From JAFGVL01 sp963663245 (GTDB lineage: Bacteria; Bacteroidota; Bacteroidia; Bacteroidales; Paludibacteraceae): 64,000 bases of DNA. The stretch's first letter is position 1. Every line of letters starts with the position of its first letter. Both the position numbers and the translations under genes were made by a program. This document shows positions 57,480-64,000 of this stretch, piece after piece. Below the pieces are notes generated by a model. That model searched no databases. It had not been told where the DNA came from and was given only the letters and a program-made list of their open reading frames with translations. The stretch is taken from the NCBI GenBank assembly GCA_963663245.1, contig OY760143.1, forward strand, positions 1,426,001 through 1,490,000. The letters are read 5' to 3'.

Positions 57480-58286
57480 ATGATTTCGATTATAATATGT
57501 TCTCGCACTACAGATATACTTCATACACTTAAAGAGAATATTTCTGTTACGATAGGAGTGGAATATGAGTTAGTTCTTATTGATAATTCGACTAATAAAT
57601 ATTCGATATTCGAAGCTTATAATAAAGGCGTAAGGCAGTCAAAATATCCGTATTTGTGTTTTATGCATGAAGATATTAGTTTTCATACCTATAATTGGGG
57701 GCAAAAAGTTATATCACATTTTGATAACGAGAATGTTGGAATGATAGGTGCAATAGGTGGACATCTAATTGCGGATTATCCTTCAACATGGTGTTGCTCG
57801 AATCTTGTTTCAGGTAACTATATTCAAGGATATAAGAATGATGAAGGGACTTATTATACTTCATCTGTTGTTAATGATAAGTATCTGCAAAAGGGCATCA
57901 CTGATGTAGTTGCTGTAGATGGATTCTGGTTTTGTGTTAAAAAGAATTTGTTTCCTAATATATCTTTTGATGAAACTACATTTAATAGTTTTCATGCATA
58001 TGACATTGATATTGCTATGCAAATAAATTTACTTGGAAATAGAGTGTGTGTAATTGATGATATTTTGATAGAACATTTTTCTGCTGGGACTCCAGGGGAT
58101 AAGTGGATTGTAGCTATGATGCTATTTCAAAAGAAATGGAAATCATTTTTGCCATTACACAAAGGTCTGATTTTAGCAGAAGATGAATTACTTGCAATTA
58201 GGTTAAAACTACAGAAGATCTATAAGTCACGTGTTAGAAAAGTTATAATTAGAAAGGCTATAAAAAATATTTTTGGAAAATTTTGA
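57480..58286 (+). CDS. glycosyltransferase-like family 2 protein
   Basis: 268 residues. MISIIICSRTTDILHTL, YELVLIDNSTNKYSIFEAYNKG, YPYLCFMHEDISFHTYNWG and a later GFWFCVKKNLFPNISFDE resemble the small GT2-like family (Glyco_tranf_2_5) common in Bacteroidota polysaccharide loci. The acidic HEDI motif would stand for DxD. Starts 4 bases after the preceding gene. Sugar donor and acceptor unknown. Confidence 0.8.
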   Translation: MISIIICSRTTDILHTLKENISVTIGVEYELVLIDNSTNKYSIFEAYNKGVRQSKYPYLCFMHEDISFHTYNWGQKVISHFDNENVGMIGAIGGHLIADYPSTWCCSNLVSGNYIQGYKNDEGTYYTSSVVNDKYLQKGITDVVAVDGFWFCVKKNLFPNISFDETTFNSFHAYDIDIAMQINLLGNRVCVIDDILIEHFSAGTPGDKWIVAMMLFQKKWKSFLPLHKGLILAEDELLAIRLKLQKIYKSRVRKVIIRKAIKNIFGKF

Positions 58287-58290
58287 AATT

Positions 58291-58929
58291 ATGGGCTTAA
58301 ATAAAATTAAACGTATATTAAAGTCTTTTCTTGTTAAATATTTCCCTCAATACTATTGTGAGAAAATATATTTAAGAGGAAAACTTGCTGTAAATAATCC
58401 ATCTGTCATTCGTGTGACTGAGAATTCAGAAATTAAGTTATTCGAATCATCATCGATTGAAATTAATGCTTCTTGGTTTCTAGAAAAACAAAAGAAATAT
58501 ATATCAGAGCTACGTATGGGAACTAATTCTTTATTAGAATGTTCTGGTGATATTAAGTTGTATAATGGAGCTTCCTTATTGATCTATTCAGATGCACGTC
58601 TTAAAATACATGGTCATGGTTTTTTAAACACAAATGCTTCAATAAAATGTTTTAAGTCAATAGAAATTGGGAATGACTTTGCAATTGCAGATAATGTTGT
58701 TATCACAGATTCTAATGGACATAGTATAAATGGACAGAAAGTTTTAGAACCAGTTGTTATAAAAGATCATGTTTGGATAGGAGAAAATGCTATGGTTTTA
58801 AAAGGTGTTACTATAGGTGAGGGAGCAGTAGTTGCTGCTGGAGCTGTAGTTACTAAGGATGTGCCAGCACATTGTTTAGTTGGAGGAGTCCCTGCAAAAG
58901 TAATTAAGGAAAATATTCAATGGAAGTAA
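58291..58929 (+). CDS. left-handed beta-helix acyltransferase, WbbJ type
   Basis: The frame opens at a TTG (58273) that overlaps the previous gene, but the ATG at 58291, 4 bases after that stop, is preferred; 212 residues. The C-terminal two thirds are hexapeptide repeats ending in the typical acetyltransferase part (VVIKDHVWIGENAMVLKGV, IGEGAVVAAGAVVTKDVPAH, VGGVPAKVIKENIQW). It likely O-acetylates a sugar using acetyl-CoA in the cytoplasm. Confidence 0.87.
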   Translation: MGLNKIKRILKSFLVKYFPQYYCEKIYLRGKLAVNNPSVIRVTENSEIKLFESSSIEINASWFLEKQKKYISELRMGTNSLLECSGDIKLYNGASLLIYSDARLKIHGHGFLNTNASIKCFKSIEIGNDFAIADNVVITDSNGHSINGQKVLEPVVIKDHVWIGENAMVLKGVTIGEGAVVAAGAVVTKDVPAHCLVGGVPAKVIKENIQWK

Positions 58930-58930
58930 T

Positions 58931-59845
58931 ATGAGTATTTATGCAATTATAATTACGTATAACGGAATGCAATGGTACGAGCGTTGTTTTTCTAGTCTAC
59001 AAGCATCGAATATGCCAATACAAATTGTTGTAATTGATAATGCATCTTCAGATGGGACTGTAGATTTTATTAAGCAGAATTATTCTGATATCCATTTAAT
59101 TGAATCTAAAGAAAACTTAGGTTTTGCCAAGGCAAATAATATTGGTATGCGTTATGCATTAGACAATGGTGCTGATTATGTTTTTTTATTAAATCAAGAT
59201 GCCTGGATCAATGAAGGTTCTACGATTTCTAGACTTGTTGAACTAAGTCATGAAAATTTAGATTATGGTATTCTAAGTCCTTTGCAATTGTATGGAAGTG
59301 GGCAACGGATTGCTCAAGATACTCAAGCATATTATTTGTATCAATCAAATGAAGTTAAAGATGACTTTGTTTCTGATATATACTTTAAAAGGCCTAAAGA
59401 GCTTTATGAAACACAGTATGTCTGTGCAGCCTCATGGTTAATTCCTATTGATATTATTAAAAAAACAGGAGGTTTTGATCCCTTATTTTATCATTATGGG
59501 GAAGATGATAACTATATTCAACGCATTCACTATTGGGGCTATAAGATAGGTATTTGCCCAGAAGTTACTATTTGTCATGATTATGAAAATAGACCAGCCT
59601 CATATACTTCGAAGAATTTAGATTGGAAAAAGTATATACTTATTAATTTTGCAAATATTAATATTAAAATTAATTTCTCAAATTTATTAAAAATACGATT
59701 ACGCAACATCTTATTTGGGACATTGCTACTAAAAAGAAAGTTATTGAAACAATCATATTTGGAATATAAGTATTTGAAAAGTATTAAAAATGCATTAATG
59801 AAAAGTAGAGCTGAGAATAAAATACAAAAACCAAGCTGGTTATGA
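58931..59845 (+). CDS. family 2 glycosyltransferase (rhamnosyltransferase-like)
   Basis: 304 residues. YAIIITYNGMQWYERCFSSL, IVVIDNASSDGTVDF, NLGFAKANNIGMRYAL, DYVFLLNQDAWI (DxD-like QDA), and FYHYGEDDNYIQRIHYWGYK fit the wbbL/rhamnosyltransferase-like branch of GT2. The stop overlaps the start of the GT10 gene (ATGA). Donor sugar inferred only by resemblance. Confidence 0.87.
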   Translation: MSIYAIIITYNGMQWYERCFSSLQASNMPIQIVVIDNASSDGTVDFIKQNYSDIHLIESKENLGFAKANNIGMRYALDNGADYVFLLNQDAWINEGSTISRLVELSHENLDYGILSPLQLYGSGQRIAQDTQAYYLYQSNEVKDDFVSDIYFKRPKELYETQYVCAASWLIPIDIIKKTGGFDPLFYHYGEDDNYIQRIHYWGYKIGICPEVTICHDYENRPASYTSKNLDWKKYILINFANINIKINFSNLLKIRLRNILFGTLLLKRKLLKQSYLEYKYLKSIKNALMKSRAENKIQKPSWL

Positions 59846-60822
59846 TTCAGAAGTTTATGCGAGGATTCAGAAATGAACAAACAAGCTCTCAAGACGATAA
59901 CCTTTTGTCAATTCAACTTAAGGAGAATGAAAACAAACAAATCCAATTTTATAATTTTTGGAAAGAGAAGGAAGAGGATCTGTTTTGGTTTCGTTTTTTG
60001 AAATCTAGAGCTTCACTACTAAAGTCAAACCCAACTGTAAATTTTGGATTTTATTCAGTATTTGGAGATCGCTCAATCATTAACAAAACAGCAACAGATA
60101 TAAATATTTTTCAATCAGCAGAGAACTTAAAAGTTCCTAATTATTTTGAGTATTTAGATCATTATCTTAGCTCAGACAAAATAGACTTAGCTTTGGGTTT
60201 TGAATATTTTGATCACGCTAAATACATTCGTTTTCCAAATTGGATGGATGTGTTCTTTCTGAAAACAGAAGAAGTAAAGGATGTCTGTAACAAGCTTAGA
60301 TTCCCAAATATTGAGGGGAAAGATAGATTTGCAAGCTGTGTAGCAAGCCATGGAGAAGGTGGTTTAAGAGCATCAATAGTTGATGCATTAAAGGATGTTG
60401 ATGATGTGTCATGTCCAGGGAGGTTTAGAAATAATGATGATAGTCTGCTACATGAATATGATGATGATAAGATTGAATATCTAAAGCGTTTTCAGTTTAA
60501 TATCTGTCCTGAAAACTCGAATGCTTTAGGTTATGTAACAGAAAAACTGTTTCAAGCAATATCTGTAGGTTGTATTCCTATTTACTGGGGTAGTTATAAT
60601 CGGCCTGAATTAGATGTGTTGAATCAAGATGCAATTATTTTTTGGGAACCAGAAGGAGACAATACGTCAACTGTCAAATTTATAAAAGAGCTTAATGATT
60701 CACCTAGTTTAATGAAGGATTTCTTGTTACAACCAAGACTTATTCCTGAAGCTGATGAATATATTTTAAATACATTTATTAAAATTGAGAATAATTTAAA
60801 TCAACTTATTAAAAACTTATAA
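59842..60822 (+). CDS. family 10 (alpha-1,3/4) fucosyltransferase-like protein
   Basis: 326 residues. The GT10 signature is clear: FNICPENSNALGYVTEKLFQAISVGCIPIYWGS is present at about residues 217-249, with the conserved E-N-x3-GY-TEK core. In known members (e.g. Helicobacter FutA) this is the GDP-fucose binding region. N-terminal part FGFYSVFGDRS and FRFPNWM are compatible. It would add fucose, possibly forming a Lewis-like structure. No GDP-fucose synthesis genes are in the window. Confidence 0.87.
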   Translation: MIQKFMRGFRNEQTSSQDDNLLSIQLKENENKQIQFYNFWKEKEEDLFWFRFLKSRASLLKSNPTVNFGFYSVFGDRSIINKTATDINIFQSAENLKVPNYFEYLDHYLSSDKIDLALGFEYFDHAKYIRFPNWMDVFFLKTEEVKDVCNKLRFPNIEGKDRFASCVASHGEGGLRASIVDALKDVDDVSCPGRFRNNDDSLLHEYDDDKIEYLKRFQFNICPENSNALGYVTEKLFQAISVGCIPIYWGSYNRPELDVLNQDAIIFWEPEGDNTSTVKFIKELNDSPSLMKDFLLQPRLIPEADEYILNTFIKIENNLNQLIKNL

Positions 60823-60847
60823 TATAATAACACATAATATAAAGAAT

Positions 60848-61621
60848 ATGAAACCTAAAAATCTATTTTCGACACCAAATAAGTATTTTACAAAAGGAAA
60901 AGAAATTTTCCATGACTCTCATTACCGTGAAGTTCAGAAAATTACAGCGAAAGAAGCTTCTAAGACTATAAAAAGAACTGATATTTTGAATTATCTTTTG
61001 TCTTTGAAAAAAAGTGATACATGTTATTTAGAAGTAGGAGTGAATAATCCTGACAATAATTTTGTGAAAATTAAAGCTTCAAAAAAATATGGAGTTGAGC
61101 CTGGTCAAATGTTTATCGATAATCCTCACATAGAATTTAAAATGACTAGTGATGAGTTTTTTGATAAACTATCTAAGAACGAAGTGTTGTCGAATAAGAT
61201 TAAGTTTGATGTGATTTTTATTGATGGAATGCACTTAGCAGATCAGGTAGATGTAGATATAGAAAACTCAGTTAAGTATATTAAAGATGATGGCTTTATA
61301 GTCCTTCATGATTGTAATCCACCAACTGAGTGGCATGCAAGAGAACGTGACTCATATTTTCATACACCAGCTTCTAGAACATGGAATGGTACTACATGGA
61401 AAGCTTTTCTAAAATGGAGATGTAATTCAGAATTCAACTCATGTTGCATTGATACTGATTGGGGTATAGGGATTTTATCTAAGAAAAATGAAATTGGAAA
61501 AAGTTTAAAATTAGATAACTTTTTTTATGAGTTTCACAAATTAGATACTAATAGAACGGAATATTTAAACTTAATGAATTTTGATGAGTTGAAACTTATT
61601 CTTAATAAGACCAAAATATAG
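60848..61621 (+). CDS. class I SAM-dependent methyltransferase-like protein
   Basis: 257 residues. CYLEVGVNNPDNNFVKI, KYGVEPGQMF, KFDVIFIDGMHLADQVDVDI and GFIVLHDCNPPTEWHARE resemble Methyltransf_24-type enzymes found in polysaccharide clusters. The DGMH motif holds the metal/catalytic acid in that family. May modify a sugar residue. Substrate unknown. Confidence 0.8.
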   Translation: MKPKNLFSTPNKYFTKGKEIFHDSHYREVQKITAKEASKTIKRTDILNYLLSLKKSDTCYLEVGVNNPDNNFVKIKASKKYGVEPGQMFIDNPHIEFKMTSDEFFDKLSKNEVLSNKIKFDVIFIDGMHLADQVDVDIENSVKYIKDDGFIVLHDCNPPTEWHARERDSYFHTPASRTWNGTTWKAFLKWRCNSEFNSCCIDTDWGIGILSKKNEIGKSLKLDNFFYEFHKLDTNRTEYLNLMNFDELKLILNKTKI

Positions 61622-61644
61622 AAGTTCTTAGAACTTATTTGTTG

Positions 61645-62484
61645 ATGAATACTACGATTCTTTTAACTGCTTGTATTAATCCCTTAGGGATGTTATTTAC
61701 AGAATTGCAAGATGTAGAGCTAAGGAAAAAGCATTATATCGAAGCCATTTTATTTTATCTGCAAAATACTAGTTTTAATATAGTGTTTTGTAATAATTCT
61801 GGTGAGGATATCTCTTTAGAAGTAAAAGAATTGATTACTTCAAAAGAGTTCTCAAGGTTAGAGTTTATTTCTTACAGTGGAAATAACTATGAAAAACATT
61901 TAGGTAAAGGTTATGGGGAGTTTGAGATTATTAAGAAAGCAGTGCTTTCTAGTACTTTCATTAATCAATCTAAGTACGTTTTAAAGATAACAGGTAGATA
62001 TATAGCAGATGACATAGAAAGTGTTGTGAAAATCTCTAATGTAGTTACTAACTGGAAACCTAACAGGATTTATGTTGATTATTCAGATAAATATAAATCT
62101 GCTGATGCAAGGTGTTTCTATGCTTGTAAAGAATTTCTTAAATATTTTGTAAGCCAAGAAAACTCGGTGAATGATAATAATAAGTTTTATTTTGAACATT
62201 TATTCTATCAAGTTCTATTTGACAGCTCTAGGTATGAAAACAGTCGGTTTTATATTACGACATCATTCGTATATATGGGTGATTTAATTAGTGGCATATC
62301 GGGTACTTTAGGCTCCTCTTTTTTTTCTCGTAAATATTCATCTACAGAAAAGCTTAGACTATTGAAGAATTATTGTAAAACTGAAATCCAAAGGGAAACC
62401 AATCTTTGTGGATTAATATGGAAAAAAACAATATTTTATATATTGCGAATACTGAATTTCTATAAAAGTCAATCTAGAAAATAA
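61645..62484 (+). CDS. glycosyltransferase-like protein of a polysaccharide-cluster family
   Basis: The frame includes TTG TTG before the ATG at 61645 (MNTTILLTACINP), which I take as start; 280 residues minus one or two. TTILLTACINPLGM, YLQNTSFNIVFCNNSGED, HLGKGYGEFEIIKKAV and YVLKITGRYIADDI recur in unassigned proteins of many O-antigen clusters and look like a GT-A-type donor-binding domain. No DxD motif is certain. Function not established. The stop overlaps the next start (TAATG). Confidence 0.65.
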   Translation: MNTTILLTACINPLGMLFTELQDVELRKKHYIEAILFYLQNTSFNIVFCNNSGEDISLEVKELITSKEFSRLEFISYSGNNYEKHLGKGYGEFEIIKKAVLSSTFINQSKYVLKITGRYIADDIESVVKISNVVTNWKPNRIYVDYSDKYKSADARCFYACKEFLKYFVSQENSVNDNNKFYFEHLFYQVLFDSSRYENSRFYITTSFVYMGDLISGISGTLGSSFFSRKYSSTEKLRLLKNYCKTEIQRETNLCGLIWKKTIFYILRILNFYKSQSRK

Positions 62485-63458
62485 TGAAATCCTTTGATAA
62501 GCCACTAGTTTCATTTTGCATTGTTACCTGGAATACATCTAAGTATATCTTAGAGACTCTTGAATGTGCAAAAAATCAGACATATCAAAATATTGAATTG
62601 ATAGTGTCAGATGATTGTTCAAGTGATAACACTGTTGAACTTGTAGAGAAGTGGATTAAAGAAAACGGAGATAGGTTTAATAGAACAGAAATAATTACTG
62701 TATCTAATAATAGTGGAGCTGCTGCAAATAGAAATCGTGCAGAGATTGCTGCAAAAGGTGAATATTTAAAATTATTAGATGGAGACGATTTAGTTGATGA
62801 TACATTCATTGAGAAAGGAGTAAATGCTTTTTTAGCTAATCCTGAATATTCTTTTTTATATACGAATACATATTCTTATGTGGAAAATGAAGATAAATCA
62901 TATGAAGAAAATACATCTGCCTATAAAAGTGGCTATTTGTTTAAAGAATTATTCATGGTCGATTTTTGGATAAAAACTACTGGATGGATGTTCAAGAAAG
63001 AAGTAGCAACAACAACTAAGTTTAATGAAAAAATGATGATTTCTGAAGATTATTTACGAACACTTCATATTGCTAAAGAGTATAAAATATTCTATTTAGA
63101 TGAATATTTAGCTTATTATAGAAGGCATGATGGAAATATAAAAAAAGAGAATAATAAATGGATAAAAAAAGGTTTGTTTAAGTATTTTGAAAGTCAAATG
63201 ACTGCGATAGATTTCTTTAAGGATTATGAATTATACAATGAACGCAGAGAAAGTATCTTAAATTATCTTGTTGAAGAAGCTAAAGCTTATAAACTAAGCT
63301 ATCTTTTAAAAATGTATATGAAGTATTATAGACTATCCTACTTAGCTATATATATTAAAGAGCTTAAACAAAAAGTCAAAGGAAATATTAAGAAACTAAC
63401 TATCTTCAAACTAATTAGGCAGTCATTATTCGTGAGAAAACTTAAAGGTGAAAAATAA
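62484..63458 (+). CDS. family 2 glycosyltransferase
   Basis: 324 residues. VSFCIVTWNTSKYILETLECA, IVSDDCSSDNTVELVEKW, GEYLKLLDGDDLVDDTFIEK (DxD as DGDD) and a RRHDGNIKKEN segment are typical GT2. Its start overlaps the upstream stop. The last about 60 residues are basic and may contact the membrane. Donor unknown. Confidence 0.9.
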   Translation: MKSFDKPLVSFCIVTWNTSKYILETLECAKNQTYQNIELIVSDDCSSDNTVELVEKWIKENGDRFNRTEIITVSNNSGAAANRNRAEIAAKGEYLKLLDGDDLVDDTFIEKGVNAFLANPEYSFLYTNTYSYVENEDKSYEENTSAYKSGYLFKELFMVDFWIKTTGWMFKKEVATTTKFNEKMMISEDYLRTLHIAKEYKIFYLDEYLAYYRRHDGNIKKENNKWIKKGLFKYFESQMTAIDFFKDYELYNERRESILNYLVEEAKAYKLSYLLKMYMKYYRLSYLAIYIKELKQKVKGNIKKLTIFKLIRQSLFVRKLKGEK

Positions 63459-63461
63459 TAT

Positions 63462-64000
63462 ATGAAACTAATACTTTACCCCATAGGAGGTTTGGCTAAT
63501 CGTATGCGTGCTATTGATTCTGCAAAGAATTTACTAAGAACTAATAGTAAGTTAAAAGTATGGTGGGTGAAGGATGTAGGATTAAATGCTAATTTTTCTT
63601 CTATTTTTGATGAACAGGATGAGATTTGGGATAGAGATTTACCAAGATGTGTGAAAAAATTCCTGAAATTGTATGATGAAAAGCATAAACTAGTACTATT
63701 GCTTCTTATTCTTCTTGAAAAGCTATACCTATTCTTGTTCTTAGACGAATATACTTGTTTAGATAAAAAGAAGATTACCAAGGCTCATCAATATTTATTT
63801 TGTTTTATCAGAACCTGGGAGGCTTTTTATCCACAAAATAGTTTCCGAAAAGACTTATTTCATATAAAAGATAAAAAAACACTTAATAAGGAGTTAACTA
63901 AAATAAACACAAACACAATAGGCGTACATATTAGACGAACAGATAATGAATGGGCTATAAAAAATAGTCCTTTGCATTTGTTTGAAAAAAGAATGCAAGA
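63462..64000 (+). CDS. fucosyltransferase-like protein (GT11/NodZ-like), 5' part, cut by window end
   Basis: An ATG 3 bases after the preceding stop opens a frame that runs to the window end without stop (179 residues visible). MKLILYPIGGLANRMRAIDSAKNL at the start and IGVHIRRTDNEWAIKNSPLHLF near the end are the donor-binding features of alpha-1,2/1,6-fucosyltransferase-like proteins (GGLGNRM and H-x-R-R-x-D). The 3' part lies outside. It would add a second fucose-type residue; activity is inferred from motif only. The antisense frame at 63476-63781 is a shadow. Confidence 0.72.
   Translation, partial: MKLILYPIGGLANRMRAIDSAKNLLRTNSKLKVWWVKDVGLNANFSSIFDEQDEIWDRDLPRCVKKFLKLYDEKHKLVLLLLILLEKLYLFLFLDEYTCLDKKKITKAHQYLFCFIRTWEAFYPQNSFRKDLFHIKDKKTLNKELTKINTNTIGVHIRRTDNEWAIKNSPLHLFEKRMQ

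Overview
The window is AT-rich DNA from a member of the phylum Bacteroidota. The 16S rRNA has Bacteroidales-type signatures; I do not assign a family. Supporting signs are TAnnTTTG promoter elements before many genes, type IX secretion (T9SS) sorting domains of types A and B, PorP/SprF and PorE-like proteins, a Porin_10-type porin and a TonB receptor with a carboxypeptidase-like N-terminal domain. I see no insertion sequence, prophage, CRISPR array or known defence system.

Layout. (1) 1-9.1 kb, housekeeping: 3' end of a porin, an anchored solute-binding protein, MetA (residues predict acetyl-CoA use), a U32 RNA hydroxylase, an unknown membrane protein, and a FecCD-type iron/cobalamin ABC transporter whose binding-protein gene is separated from permease and ATPase by rluF on the opposite strand. 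(2) 9.2-34.7 kb, all on +: a large T9SS surface locus. It holds six proteins with type B (CHU_C) sorting domains or their partners in two tandem two-gene cassettes, two FG-GAP propeller proteins, a small type A protein, a collagen-like protein of 1157 residues, an IgGFc-binding-like protein, and finally PorP/SprF and a PorE-like OmpA protein that probably serve this cargo. (3) 34.7-43.4 kb, housekeeping: YjbQ, a leucine-rich-repeat protein, a PlsC-like acyltransferase, a PcrA/UvrD helicase, a TonB receptor, PanB and MtgA. (4) 43.4-49.3 kb: a complete rRNA operon (16S, tRNA-Ile, tRNA-Ala, 23S, 5S) with tandem promoters and two boxA-like elements. (5) 49.4-64 kb, all on +: a polysaccharide (O-antigen-like) cluster exported by an ABC transporter (Wzm/Wzt), with a VioA-like aminotransferase and acyltransferase, an MBOAT/SGNH O-acylation pair, several GT2 glycosyltransferases, a GT10 fucosyltransferase, and a last gene cut by the window end.

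The most interesting observation is in region 2. In both tandem cassettes an Ig-like domain appears to be split between two consecutive genes. The upstream gene (no sorting domain) ends with the first part of the Ig domain followed by a FISUMP/DUF1566-like domain. The downstream gene (with a T9SS type B domain) starts, after its signal peptide, with a second FISUMP domain followed by the rest of the Ig domain. This suggests, as inference only, that the CTD-less protein is tethered to its CTD-bearing partner by domain pairing or split-fold complementation. The collagen-like protein also lacks a CTD and ends in a FISUMP domain, so it may join the same structure.
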